A stretch of 64,000 bases of DNA from ZC4RG30 sp049841155 (GTDB lineage Bacteria > Pseudomonadota > Gammaproteobacteria > Steroidobacterales > Steroidobacteraceae). The notes under the pieces were generated by a model, which made no database searches, was not told the origin of the DNA, and worked only from the letters and a program-made list of their open reading frames with translations. Position 1 is the stretch's first letter; every line of letters starts with the position of its first letter. Location of the stretch: contig JASGHI010000003.1 in the NCBI GenBank assembly GCA_049841155.1, forward strand, positions 744,001 to 808,000, written 5' to 3'. Of the stretch, positions 9,082 to 17,625 are shown piece by piece. Position numbers and translations under genes: made by a program.

Positions 9082-9791
9082 TGCCCAGCATCGAGCAGAT
9101 GCGGGCCGTGCTGACGGGGCCGCCGGACGCGGCGGCTCCGTGGCTGGAACTGGCCGCAGGACGCGGCTCTGCCGAAGCGCAGACCGCCCTGGGCCAGTTC
9201 CTGCTCACCGGACACGGCGTGACTCAGGATGCCGCGCGCGCCGTGCACTGGTTCAGGCGCGCCGCACGCGCGGACTATCCCATGGCTTTCAACATGCTCG
9301 GCCGCTGCTACGAACTGGGGCTGGGTGTGGAAGCGAGCCCCTTGGTCGCCACCTACTGGTACCACCTTGCCGCGCAGGCGGGACTGGACTGGGGCATGTA
9401 CAACTACGCCACTTCGCTGATGCTGGGACGCGGCGTGGACCAGGATCGTGCCGCCGCGTTCGGCTGGTTCCGCAAGGCGGCTGAACAGGGTCACACCAAG
9501 TCCATCAACATCGTCGGGGGTTTCCACGAGGACGGCTGGGAAGTGCCGGCGGACCGTGACGCGGCCTTCCGTTGCTACCGGCAGGCCGCCGAAGGCGGCG
9601 ACTTCCGTGGCCAGTTCAACTATGCGCGCCTGCTGGCCGGCAACGGCTGCATCGACGAAGCCCTGCACTGGCTGCGGGAATCCACGCGCACCGCCACGCC
9701 CCGCTTCATCAGCCAGATGCGCGACTTCCTGCGTACCTGCAATGACGAGCGGTTGCACGCCTTCGCGCTGAGTCTTCCAGATACGCCCTAA
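9081..9791 (+). CDS. Sel1-repeat (TPR-like) protein linked to the siderophore receptor
   Basis: 236 residues with about five Sel1-like repeats, for example AQTALGQFLLTGHGVTQDAA, AFNMLGRCYELGLGVEAS and YNYATSLMLGRGVDQDRAAA. These fold as an alpha-alpha solenoid for protein contacts. There is no signal peptide, so it is cytoplasmic. Its ATG overlaps the TGA of the receptor gene (TGATG), which points to translational coupling. Receptor-Sel1-PKHD hydroxylase groupings are known around Fiu/PiuA-type receptors in Pseudomonas and Xanthomonas relatives; the role of the Sel1 protein there is not established. Confidence 0.85.
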   Translation: MPSIEQMRAVLTGPPDAAAPWLELAAGRGSAEAQTALGQFLLTGHGVTQDAARAVHWFRRAARADYPMAFNMLGRCYELGLGVEASPLVATYWYHLAAQAGLDWGMYNYATSLMLGRGVDQDRAAAFGWFRKAAEQGHTKSINIVGGFHEDGWEVPADRDAAFRCYRQAAEGGDFRGQFNYARLLAGNGCIDEALHWLRESTRTATPRFISQMRDFLRTCNDERLHAFALSLPDTP

Positions 9792-9871
9792 CCCGCCCGC
9801 GAACCGCCGCGAGCTGTTGTATCGCCGCACCCGCGCCATGGATACTTGTCCTTTGAGCCGGGAGGCGGGGC

Positions 9872-10714
9872 ATGTACAGCGGCGGAACGAAACATCACCC
9901 ATGGCTCGTCCTGGCGGTTGCACTGGTCCTGTCTGCATGCAGCAGCGCCCCGGTCTCCAACCCAACTGCCGCGCCGATGCCCGGCAGACCCCAGCTCCCG
10001 TCCGGCTATCTCTCGGCCAACCAGCTTCCGGACAGCTCGAAGCTGCTCCCTGCGCCTCCGGCTGCGGGCAGCGCCGCCAAGGCGGCGGATGAGGACATCC
10101 ACCGTCAGGCCGCCGCGCTGCGCGGCACGCCGCGCTGGGATCTGGCGGCGCAGGATGCCAACCTCGGGCCCGATGCCCTGCGCGCGTTCAGCTGCGCAGT
10201 GGGGCTCGAACTGAGCGAGAAACAGACACCGGCCACGATCAAGTTGTTGCGCGGGGCCACCTCCGACACCGCCCGCTCCACCGATGCCGCAAAGAACCTG
10301 TACAAGCGCGTCCGGCCCTTCGTCGAACACGACGAATCCACGTGCTATGCGCCGCAGGAACCGATGCTGCGCAACAATGGCTCCTATCCCTCCGGCCATA
10401 CGGCCTTCGGCTGGGGGGCGGCACTGGTGCTGACCCAGGTGGTGCCCGAGCGGGCCGGACAGATCCTCGCCCGGGGCCGGGCCTTTGGCGAGAGCCGCCT
10501 GGTGTGCAATGCCCACTGGCAGAGCGACGTGGTGCAGGCACGGTTCATTGCCGCTTCCACCATCGCGCGCCTGCAGTCGGTGCCGCAGTTCCAGCGTGAT
10601 GTCGCGGCTGCAAGCCGGGAAATCGCCGCTGTGCGCAAGCGCGGCGCAGACCCGGCGCAGAATTGCGAGGCCGAGGCGCGGGCACTGGCCCAGTCCATTC
10701 CCGGAGCGCAGTAG
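9872..10714 (+). CDS. Class A acid phosphatase lipoprotein (PAP2 superfamily)
   Basis: 280-residue non-specific phosphatase. GGAGG at 9861-9865 supports the ATG at 9872. The lipobox VLSACSS around residue 22 predicts a lipid-anchored periplasmic protein. The three phosphatase signature blocks are present: K...RP in KNLYKRVRPF, PSGH in GSYPSGHTAFGWG, and SR...H...D in GESRLVCNAHWQSDVV. These match PhoN/PhoC-type class A enzymes. A Pro/Ser-rich linker of about 50 residues separates the anchor from the domain. It is followed after 12 bases by an AI-2E family permease gene. Confidence 0.92.
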   Translation: MYSGGTKHHPWLVLAVALVLSACSSAPVSNPTAAPMPGRPQLPSGYLSANQLPDSSKLLPAPPAAGSAAKAADEDIHRQAAALRGTPRWDLAAQDANLGPDALRAFSCAVGLELSEKQTPATIKLLRGATSDTARSTDAAKNLYKRVRPFVEHDESTCYAPQEPMLRNNGSYPSGHTAFGWGAALVLTQVVPERAGQILARGRAFGESRLVCNAHWQSDVVQARFIAASTIARLQSVPQFQRDVAAASREIAAVRKRGADPAQNCEAEARALAQSIPGAQ

Positions 10715-10726
10715 GAGCACGCCGAT

Positions 10727-11737
10727 ATGGAACCTCCGCCCGCACCTCAACTGCGCACCGCGAGCTACCTGCTCGCGGCTGCGGCCCTGCTCATCATCCT
10801 GCACCTGCACCTGCTGCCGGCCCTGCTTGCCGGCCTGCTGGTGTACGCGCTGATCCATGCGCTGGCGCCCGCGCTGCAGCGGCATCTGCCGGGAGCACGT
10901 GCGCACTGGCTGATCGTCGCGTTGCTGAGCGTCCTCGTGGTCGGCCTGCTGACGCTGGCCATCATCGGCGGCATCGACCTGCTGCGCAGCGAGCTCGGCA
11001 ACCCCAGCGCCCTGTTCGAACGGCTGATGCCCCTGATCGAACAGGCGCGCGCACAACTGCCGCAGGTGGTCGTCGACCACCTTCCCAGCAACATCGACAA
11101 TTTCCGTGCGTCAGCGGTCGAATGGCTGCGCGAACACGCGGCCCAGCTGCAGCTGGCCGGCAAGGCGGCCGCACGCCTGATCGCGCACCTGCTGATCGGC
11201 ATGGTGCTCGGCGCCATGGTCGCGCTGTACGACACGCGCCCAAACACCTCGGTCGGCCCTTTGGCAGACGTGCTCACGGCACGCTGTGCCAACCTCGTCG
11301 GAGCCTTTCACGACATCGTGTTTGCACAGGCGAAAATCTCGGCCCTGAACACCGCTTTCACCGCGATCTTCCTGCTGGTCGTGCTGCCGCTGTTCGGCGT
11401 CAACCTGCCGCTGACCAAGACCCTGGTCGCGGTGACCTTCATCGTCGGCCTGCTGCCGGTGATCGGCAACCTGATCTCTAACACGCTGATCTTCATCGCC
11501 GGCCTGTCAGTCTCGTTCGGCGTCGCGATCGCGGCCCTGGTGTTCCTGATCGTGATCCACAAGCTCGAATACTTCCTCAACGCGCGCATCGTCGGCACGC
11601 AGATCCGCGCGCGCGCCTGGGAGCTGCTGATCGCGATGCTGGTGATGGAATCGGCGTTCGGCGCCGCGGGGCTGATCGCGGCGCCGATCTACTACGCCTA
11701 TCTCAAGCGCGAGCTGAAGGACGCAGCGCTGCTGTAG
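10727..11737 (+). CDS. AI-2E family transporter (PerM-like membrane protein)
   Basis: 336-residue integral membrane protein with about eight predicted helices. The pattern is two N-terminal hydrophobic pairs, an amphipathic soluble segment (about 85-140), then the C-terminal membrane core with LPLFGVNLPLTKTLVAV and GLLPVIGNLISNTLIF. This is the family motif of the AI-2 exporter TqsA/PerM group. Characterised members export autoinducer-2 or exchange Na+ and H+; the substrate here cannot be told from sequence. Confidence 0.88.
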   Translation: MEPPPAPQLRTASYLLAAAALLIILHLHLLPALLAGLLVYALIHALAPALQRHLPGARAHWLIVALLSVLVVGLLTLAIIGGIDLLRSELGNPSALFERLMPLIEQARAQLPQVVVDHLPSNIDNFRASAVEWLREHAAQLQLAGKAAARLIAHLLIGMVLGAMVALYDTRPNTSVGPLADVLTARCANLVGAFHDIVFAQAKISALNTAFTAIFLLVVLPLFGVNLPLTKTLVAVTFIVGLLPVIGNLISNTLIFIAGLSVSFGVAIAALVFLIVIHKLEYFLNARIVGTQIRARAWELLIAMLVMESAFGAAGLIAAPIYYAYLKRELKDAALL

Positions 11738-11755
11738 ACCACGGCACCCGTGGTC
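11737..11755. terminator. Hairpin between convergent permease and hydroxylase genes
   Basis: Perfect 8-base arms GACCACGG and CCGTGGTC around a CAC loop, beginning at the last base of the permease stop codon and lying 7 bases beyond the end of the hydroxylase gene on the other strand. It could serve both directions. The T-run is poor on either side. Confidence 0.5.
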
Positions 11756-11762
11756 CCGCTTC

Positions 11763-12440
11763 TCACACTTCTGACCACTCCCGCAGAAGGTTGTGGTAAA
11801 GACCGGTCAACTGCAGCACGGCCGCCGAGTCTGCGCCCGCGCGGCGCAGGGTCTCGATCGACGAATCCAGCTCGAGCAGCAAGCGCCGCCGCCCATCCGT
11901 TCGCACCATGCTCTGCACCCAGAAAAACGATGCCAGCCTCGCGCCGCGCGTAACCGGCATTACTTTGTGCAGACTGCTCGACGGGTAGAGAATCAGATCG
12001 CCTGCCGGCAACTTCACTTCGTGCTCTCCGTAGGTGTCGCTGATCACCAGCTCGCCGCCGTCGTAATCTTCCGGTCCGGCTAGGAACAGAGTACAGGAGA
12101 CATCCGAACGCAATTGCGCGCCGCTGCCGAGGCGCATCACGGCACCATCGATGTGAAAGCCGTACTCGCCGCCGCCGGTGTACCGGTTGAAACGCGGCGG
12201 AAGGATTTTCAGAGGCAGCGCCGCCGCAAAGAACAGCGGATTGCGTTCCAGCGCCGAGAGAATGATGCGGCCCATCTCCGCCTTCACCGGCGCGGCATCC
12301 GGAAGCTGCTGGTTGCGTTTGACCTGCGCGCCCTGCACTCCGACGGTCTCGCGACCGTCGGTCCATTCGGCGGCATCCAGTGTCAGACGGATGCGCGCGA
12401 CCTCATCATGCGTCAATACATTGGGGATATGCAGCAACAT
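11763..12440 (-). CDS. piuC: PKHD-type Fe(II)/2-oxoglutarate hydroxylase (PiuC/YbiX family)
   Basis: 225-residue 2-oxoglutarate dioxygenase. The start at 12440 gives the family opening MLLHIPNVLT. The iron ligands are visible: H and D in YGFHIDGAVM and the distal H in SSLHKVMPVTRGARLASF, with the 2-oxoglutarate-binding Arg eight residues after that His. PKHD hydroxylases lie beside Fiu/PiuA-type receptors in Escherichia coli (ybiX) and Pseudomonas (piuC) and are iron-regulated; the substrate is unknown. The gene is 77 bases downstream of the second receptor, behind a strong terminator, so its expression depends on read-through or its own promoter. Confidence 0.92.
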   Translation of the reverse strand: MLLHIPNVLTHDEVARIRLTLDAAEWTDGRETVGVQGAQVKRNQQLPDAAPVKAEMGRIILSALERNPLFFAAALPLKILPPRFNRYTGGGEYGFHIDGAVMRLGSGAQLRSDVSCTLFLAGPEDYDGGELVISDTYGEHEVKLPAGDLILYPSSSLHKVMPVTRGARLASFFWVQSMVRTDGRRRLLLELDSSIETLRRAGADSAAVLQLTGLYHNLLREWSEV

Positions 12441-12456
12441 GGTATTTCCCGTGGAG

Positions 12457-12490
12457 CAAAAAATGCGGCGGAGGAGCCATCCTCCGCCGC
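12457..12490 (-). terminator. Intrinsic terminator after the second siderophore receptor
   Basis: Read on the minus strand: perfect 11-base arms (12490-12480 and 12475-12465) with a 4-base loop, followed at once by ATTTTTTG. This is a textbook Rho-independent terminator. It lies between the receptor stop (12518) and the hydroxylase start (12440). Confidence 0.88.
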
Positions 12491-12517
12491 CGCAGTTTGC
12501 CTCAGAACGCGTCTGCG

Positions 12518-14836
12518 TCAGAAGCGCCAGTCGGCGCTGAGCAGGTAGGTGCGCGGCTGGCCCGGCGTATACCGGTAGCCACTCTTGTTGATCGCCGCCA
12601 CATAGTGCTTGTCGGTCACGTTGTAGGCATTCAGGCGCAGAGTGAAACTCCGGCTCGCATCGTAGCTGGCAACGACGTCGAACACCCCGTAGCCGCCGGT
12701 GGACACCGGCGTGCCCGCCGCGCCGTCGGTGCCGCGATGCAGGCCGTCCATGAAACGCAGGCCACCACCCAGCATGAGCCCGAAAGGCAAGCGGTACGTA
12801 CTCCATGTGGTGAGGCTGTCGCCAGGCGTGTAGCTGAGGTTCGATGTTCCATCCTGCGCCACGTTCGGGCCTTCGACCACCTTGGCATCCTGGTGACTGT
12901 AGCCGGCAGAAACCATCCAGTTGTCGGTCAGATTGCCGGCAGCGGACAGCTCCACACCCTTGACTCGCTTTTCGCCGGTCTGGGTCGGATTGCCGAAGTC
13001 GTCGAGAATCTGGCTATTGATCTCGTTGGTGACCCGGGTCTGGAACAACGCGAGGTTCAGCGCCAGCCGCTGATCCAGCAGGCTCCACTTGCCGCCCACT
13101 TCGATGGTATTGGCTTTTTGCGGATCCAGGTTCGGGTTGTTGGCGTTGTTGGCCGCAGTGCTCAACTGGAAGCTGGCGCCACCCGGCGGTTGCTGCGACA
13201 GGGCGTAGTTCGCATACAGGCTCAGCGCCTCAACCGGCTTGTAGACCGCGCCCAACTTCCAGTTCAGGAGCGTGTCCTTGCCTTGCAAGGGAGCCGCCAC
13301 GAGGACGGAGCCTATGGGATTCGTGCCGCAGGCCGCTGCAGTGGTGCAAACTGAGCTGCTGTTGTAGGTCGTCTTGTAGCGGTCGGCGCGCAGCCCCGCC
13401 GTGATAAGGAGCCGCTCGCCAAACTTCAGCGTATCGAACACATACACCGCGGCAGTATCGGTCTTGCCATGCGTGCCGGAACCGTTGCGCGCATAGGCGA
13501 GCGTGCCGGCATCGTTCCAGTCCGGGTTGTACAGACTGGCAGCGGGCCGGGTACCGGTCGCAGTCACTCCGTAGCTCTGCTGCTCCTCGCGAATCACTTC
13601 CACGCCGGCGCTCAAACTATGCTGCACGCCGCCCGTGGCGAAATCAGCACGCAGGTTGAGCTGGTCAGTCAGGATCTTGTTCCACTGATCCTTGAAGTTG
13701 TTAAGGCTGCGGTTGAGTGTATAGGAGGACAGGTTGTTCGGATCAGTCCACCTGACGTTGCCCAGCGCCGAAGTGCTGGCATTGATGCCGGTTGTCATGA
13801 AGGAGCTCAGCAGATAGTCCTGCTTGTTCCTGCCCCAGCGCGCGGTGTTGGTCAGCCGCAGCGAGCCTGAGAAATCGTGCTCCAAACGCACCGTGGCCAT
13901 CGCTGCAGTGGCGTCGTCGTGGTCATCACGGGTGCCGTAGAAGTTCTCCGGATCCACTGGGTGGCCGACGAGTTGCTCAAGGCCAAGCTGCGGCGTCCAA
14001 CGCGGCAGACCGATGGTCGGCACGAATCCGTCCGGCACGTTGTCCTGCTTCACGTACAGCAGATTTACGTAAAAGCGGGTTGCGCCATCGAGACCAAAAC
14101 CCACGGACGGCGCCACGCCCCATCTCTTGTTGTTGACATGATCGCGCCCGGGCACGTCGCTGTCCTGCCACACGGCGTTGAAGCGCACCGCGCCGCCCGC
14201 AAGACCACCCAGCGTCTGGTTCCAGTCGGCAGTAACGCGCTTCTGGCCATCGATACCGCCGCTCGCGGTACCGGACAGGGCGTTCTGGAGAAAAGCCTGC
14301 TTGGTCACCGTATTGATGGCGCCGGTGGGGGCGCTGCGGCCATTGTCGGTGCCGGCTGGTCCCTTCTCCACCTCGACCGACTCGGTATTGAACAGGTCAC
14401 GGGAAATGGACCCCAGATCGCGGATGCCATCGACGAAGATGCTGTTGGAAGTGTCGAAGCCGCGCATGTACACCGCATCGCCGGTGCTGGTATTGCCGTT
14501 CTCCCCGGCATAGAACGTGCCGACACCGGCACTGTTGCGCAACGCTTCGGTAAGAGTCGTGGCGCCCTGCTGGTTGAACAACTCCTTGGTGATGATCTGG
14601 ATCGTCTGCGGCGTGTCCTGCAGCGGCTGGGTGAACTTCGGCGAGGAGGCGTTATCGGCCTTGTAACCCCCGTCCACAGCTTCCGCGACGGAGATCTTGT
14701 CCAGCTGCTGCTCCGCTGCACCGGCCTGCGCGGCGAACACGAAGCTGGGCAACGCAGCCAGAACCAATCCCAGTGCACGCGTATCTGTTTGATTTGAAAA
14801 GCAGTCAACCGCCCGCTTACGGCTCTTTATGTACAT
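12518..14836 (-). CDS. TonB-dependent siderophore receptor, Fiu-like (second copy)
   Basis: 772 residues. GGGAGAGG, 6 bases before the ATG at 14836, supports the start. The signal peptide ends near AAQAGAAE. The plug has TPQTIQIITKELFNQQGA, VYMRGFDTSNSIFVDGIRD and EVEKGPAGTDNGRSAPTG. The barrel ends at TYLLSADWRF with the C-terminal Phe needed for assembly. It is an analogue of the receptor at 6742 but clearly divergent, so it is not a recent duplication. Expected ligand: a ferric catecholate. A 14/19 Fur box lies 73 bases upstream and an intrinsic terminator follows. Confidence 0.92.
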   Translation of the reverse strand: MYIKSRKRAVDCFSNQTDTRALGLVLAALPSFVFAAQAGAAEQQLDKISVAEAVDGGYKADNASSPKFTQPLQDTPQTIQIITKELFNQQGATTLTEALRNSAGVGTFYAGENGNTSTGDAVYMRGFDTSNSIFVDGIRDLGSISRDLFNTESVEVEKGPAGTDNGRSAPTGAINTVTKQAFLQNALSGTASGGIDGQKRVTADWNQTLGGLAGGAVRFNAVWQDSDVPGRDHVNNKRWGVAPSVGFGLDGATRFYVNLLYVKQDNVPDGFVPTIGLPRWTPQLGLEQLVGHPVDPENFYGTRDDHDDATAAMATVRLEHDFSGSLRLTNTARWGRNKQDYLLSSFMTTGINASTSALGNVRWTDPNNLSSYTLNRSLNNFKDQWNKILTDQLNLRADFATGGVQHSLSAGVEVIREEQQSYGVTATGTRPAASLYNPDWNDAGTLAYARNGSGTHGKTDTAAVYVFDTLKFGERLLITAGLRADRYKTTYNSSSVCTTAAACGTNPIGSVLVAAPLQGKDTLLNWKLGAVYKPVEALSLYANYALSQQPPGGASFQLSTAANNANNPNLDPQKANTIEVGGKWSLLDQRLALNLALFQTRVTNEINSQILDDFGNPTQTGEKRVKGVELSAAGNLTDNWMVSAGYSHQDAKVVEGPNVAQDGTSNLSYTPGDSLTTWSTYRLPFGLMLGGGLRFMDGLHRGTDGAAGTPVSTGGYGVFDVVASYDASRSFTLRLNAYNVTDKHYVAAINKSGYRYTPGQPRTYLLSADWRF

Positions 14837-14909
14837 GGTGGACCTCTCCCAAGGAACTTAAGACAACACAGGGAGAGGAATTCTAGGATCAGATAACAGG
14901 AATGTAAAT

Positions 14910-14928
14910 GATAATGATTCGTATTAGC
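14910..14928. promoter_or_regulatory. Fur box in front of the second siderophore receptor
   Basis: GATAATGATTCGTATTAGC matches 14 of 19 positions of the Fur consensus, with the first nine exact. It lies in an AT-rich patch 73 bases upstream of the receptor start, where it would cover a promoter and repress under iron sufficiency. Confidence 0.8.
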
Positions 14929-15002
14929 AAATCTATGGTGTACCGTGGCCCCGTCTGGACTGCAGCGCTCACCCGCCGCAGCAGCTCACTGGCAGGCGGA
15001 AT

Positions 15003-15563
15003 TCAGCGTTCGACCTTCACATATCCTCGGCTCTGCAGATCGATGAACGTGGTCGTCGCAGACATGTTCAGGTGCGCCAGGGGAAGAAGGTCCGCAGCGG
15101 TGTAGTTCTGGTTCCGCGCTGATACTCCGCAGACCACCATTTTGACCCCCGCCGCAGCCAGCTCCTGCAGCAGCGCAACATTGGGATTCGCCTTCGCACC
15201 GGTGCGATTGCGGTAGGTCTCCTCCCGCGTCACGAGCACGATGGTCGGACCATGGAAGACAGCGGTCGCTTCGATATGGTCGGCAGGCACGCCCTGGGCC
15301 CGGTAGGTATTGATCAGCCGCGCGATCCCCGTGAGCGCCGGGCTGACGGCGTCGGCGGTACTGGCCATCGATTGCACATCGAACGCCAAGCGGTAGGTGC
15401 GGGACGGATCGGGTTTGTCGGTGGCGCCAGGCACGTCCGGCACCACTCCAGCGGAAGGCACCGGAAGTTGCTGGGCACTGGCGGCAGTGGCAAACACTGC
15501 AAGAACGGCAACCGTCATGGCAAGACGGCGGGCGGATCTGCAATTCAGCCTGATGGCATTCAT
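15003..15563 (-). CDS. Secreted DsrE/DsrF-like protein
   Basis: 186 residues from the ATG at 15563, with a signal peptide ending at ATAASAQQ. The mature part carries a DsrE-like alpha/beta fold: FDVQSMASTADAVSPALTG, a central TAVFHGPTIVLVT strand, and LLQELAAAGVKMVVCGVSAR, with the single Cys where DsrE-type sulfur carriers have theirs. Secreted members are common in Proteobacteria but uncharacterised. It lies 47 bases downstream of the PepSY gene on the same strand and 166 bases upstream of the receptor, whose Fur-box promoter lies in between. Confidence 0.78.
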   Translation of the reverse strand: MNAIRLNCRSARRLAMTVAVLAVFATAASAQQLPVPSAGVVPDVPGATDKPDPSRTYRLAFDVQSMASTADAVSPALTGIARLINTYRAQGVPADHIEATAVFHGPTIVLVTREETYRNRTGAKANPNVALLQELAAAGVKMVVCGVSARNQNYTAADLLPLAHLNMSATTTFIDLQSRGYVKVER

Positions 15564-15610
15564 GGGAATACAAGCTCCATTCGCGGATGGGAGACAACCG
15601 GTGCGGATTA

Positions 15611-16549
15611 TCACTCGCCCGGAAGCCGAGTGGCATGCCGTCGCGGTGCCTTGCGCAGCGCCGGCTCCAGTACCCTGTACCACCACATCAATGCGCCGGT
15701 CACGGCCAGCGCGGCAGGCACCAGGCCGAGCACGATCCACGTGATACGCACACCCGGCCCGCCAAAGCGCCCGAAATGCAGGCTGGTGAATTGCGCAAGC
15801 AGGAAATCCCCCGTCTCCGCCCGGTCCGAATCCGGCGGGAAGAAAAACTCCTTGGCCGCCTCGAAAGGATCCGGAAAGGCAAAGTAGACGCCACTGAGCG
15901 TCCACAGCAGCAACATCAGGAACAACCAGAAGCCACATGTGTTGTGGATCTGGCGCAGCTGCGTGCGCCACGGCGCGCCCCACCTGATCCATATGCTGCT
16001 GCGCCACCGGCGTGCGCCGGCCGGCCACCAGACGGCAATTCCGGTCAGCAGCAACAGCGTGACGACCGCCGCGATGGTGCCGTTGATCATTCTGCCCGTA
16101 CGTCCACCCAGGAGGTCGTTGTGCAGGTCGATCAGCGCCATCAGGGCACGGTATGGCGCGGGAAACAGTTCACCGAGATCGCTCCCCGTGTAGGGGTCGA
16201 AACGGCGGGTAAAGGCGGTGTCATCGCGCTGGAAAGTGATTTCCACTGGCGCCGCCATCGAACCTGCCGGATACGGCACATACGCGCCCCCGGGGCGGCT
16301 GCGGTATCTCGGGGTGCGGTTCTCGCGGAAATCGACGATCTCGTAATCCGGGTAGCGGGCCTGCGCCAGCCCGCGCACCACCTCGGTATCCAGCGCCGCC
16401 CGGCCTTCTGAGGCAATCACTTCGGGAATCCAGTAACGGGTGAGCTCGCGGCGCGCGACGATCGCGCTGCCCGTCAGGCTCATCATCACGAGATAGAGAC
16501 CGAACGTAACACCCAGCCAGAGATGGACCTGAACCAGTACCCGGCGCAC
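15611..16549 (-). CDS. PepSY-associated membrane protein, probable siderophore-iron reductase
   Basis: 312 residues from a GTG. PepSY_TM architecture: an N-terminal helix with QVHLWLGVTFGLYLVMMSLTG (its His is a likely heme ligand in the family), a periplasmic PepSY domain (about 45-140) with FDPYTGSDLGELF, then DLHNDLLGGRTGRMING and two to three further helices with RQIHNTCGFWLFLMLLLWTLSG. Related proteins (FoxB, PiuB) sit with siderophore receptors and help reduce or strip iron from the siderophore. The neighbourhood here is the same. Confidence 0.85.
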   Translation of the reverse strand: MRRVLVQVHLWLGVTFGLYLVMMSLTGSAIVARRELTRYWIPEVIASEGRAALDTEVVRGLAQARYPDYEIVDFRENRTPRYRSRPGGAYVPYPAGSMAAPVEITFQRDDTAFTRRFDPYTGSDLGELFPAPYRALMALIDLHNDLLGGRTGRMINGTIAAVVTLLLLTGIAVWWPAGARRWRSSIWIRWGAPWRTQLRQIHNTCGFWLFLMLLLWTLSGVYFAFPDPFEAAKEFFFPPDSDRAETGDFLLAQFTSLHFGRFGGPGVRITWIVLGLVPAALAVTGALMWWYRVLEPALRKAPRRHATRLPGE

Positions 16550-16749
16550 ATCAGTTTCCGTCAGAAGTGCCTGCGAACAGCCAATCCGGACGGCCGCTCA
16601 TTTCTGGTCTTGTTCGCGCGGACGGCCATAGTGACACCGAGCCTACCGGCTACTGACCTTGCCCGGCAAATGCCGCCCCGTTCCTGAAGAGACCCCTACC
16701 CACTGCCAGGCGCTCAAAGGCGCCGACAGCCTCCTGTTGACTGAAACTT

Positions 16750-16778
16750 TATATATGTGCTAAAAATAACCATATATA
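16750..16778. promoter_or_regulatory. AT-rich inverted repeat upstream of the DUF6502 gene
   Basis: TATATATG (16750-16757) and CATATATA (16771-16778) form perfect 8-base arms separated by 13 bases of A-rich sequence, 19 bases before the start of the DUF6502 gene. It stands out in 65% GC surroundings and could be an operator or promoter element. Confidence 0.4.
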
Positions 16779-16797
16779 GAAATCCCCGGGGTCGAGC

Positions 16798-17625
16798 TTG
16801 AGCAAGACATCCATCCTCGGCGTACTTCGTCACGTGCTGGCCCCCCTGGTCCGCATCCTGCTGCGCAACGGTGTGACCTGGAGCGAGTTCGCCGAAGCCA
16901 GCAAGGAAGTGTTCGTCGGCATCGCACGCGACGACTACGGCATCCAGGGACGGCCGACGAATTCCTCGCGCGTGGCGCTGATCACGGGCCTGAGCCGGCG
17001 GGAGGTGATGCGCGTAAAGGCGGTGCTGCTCGGGGAACGGCCCGCCGATCCGCCGGCACCGGGCCGCATCTCGCAGATCCTCACCGCCTGGCATATCGAC
17101 CCGCTGTTTCTCGACGCAAAAGGCCTGCCAGCCGTGCTGCCGGCGGCGGGCGAAGAGGCAAGTTTCGCGTCGCTGCTGAAGCGCTATGCCGGCGACTCAC
17201 CGCACGTCGCCATCACCAAGGAGCTCGAGGAGCTCGGGCTGGTGGAGCACACAGCGGAGGGTTTCCGCGTACTTGCGCGCGACTACATCCGCAGCGCCGC
17301 CGATCCGGACCAGCTCATGCAGGCTGGTGCTGCGCTTCACGACCATGCGGCCACCATAGCCTGGAACCTCGATGCACAGCGGACGGCGCCGGGGCGCTTC
17401 GAGCGCATGGCATCGCATCGCGCATTGCCGCGGCGTCACCTGCGGGATTTCGAAGCTTTCGTGCACAGCGAGGGACAGGCCTTCCTGATCCGGATCGACC
17501 AGTGGCTGGCCGAGCACGCCGCCTTGGCTGCAACGGCTCCGGCAGCCACGCGCGAGCGCACGGTACGCGCCGGTGTCGGCGCGTACCTGATCCACGAAGA
17601 ACAAACCGGGGAAACCACGATATGA
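16798..17625 (+). CDS. DUF6502 family protein
   Basis: 275 residues. The start is a TTG at 16798; an in-frame stop at 16777-16779 limits the choice and no early ATG exists. The N-terminal part (residues 1-70) resembles a helical DNA-binding region (SEFAEASKEVFVGIARDDYG, then SRVALITGLSRREVMRVKA, which reads like a helix-turn-helix). The central segment with ITKELEELGLVEHTAEGFRVL looks like a second winged helix. The family is uncharacterised; a regulatory role is inferred from these helices. Its TGA overlaps the ATG of the DUF5666 lipoprotein gene, a recurrent DUF6502-DUF5666 pairing. Confidence 0.8.
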   Translation: MSKTSILGVLRHVLAPLVRILLRNGVTWSEFAEASKEVFVGIARDDYGIQGRPTNSSRVALITGLSRREVMRVKAVLLGERPADPPAPGRISQILTAWHIDPLFLDAKGLPAVLPAAGEEASFASLLKRYAGDSPHVAITKELEELGLVEHTAEGFRVLARDYIRSAADPDQLMQAGAALHDHAATIAWNLDAQRTAPGRFERMASHRALPRRHLRDFEAFVHSEGQAFLIRIDQWLAEHAALAATAPAATRERTVRAGVGAYLIHEEQTGETTI

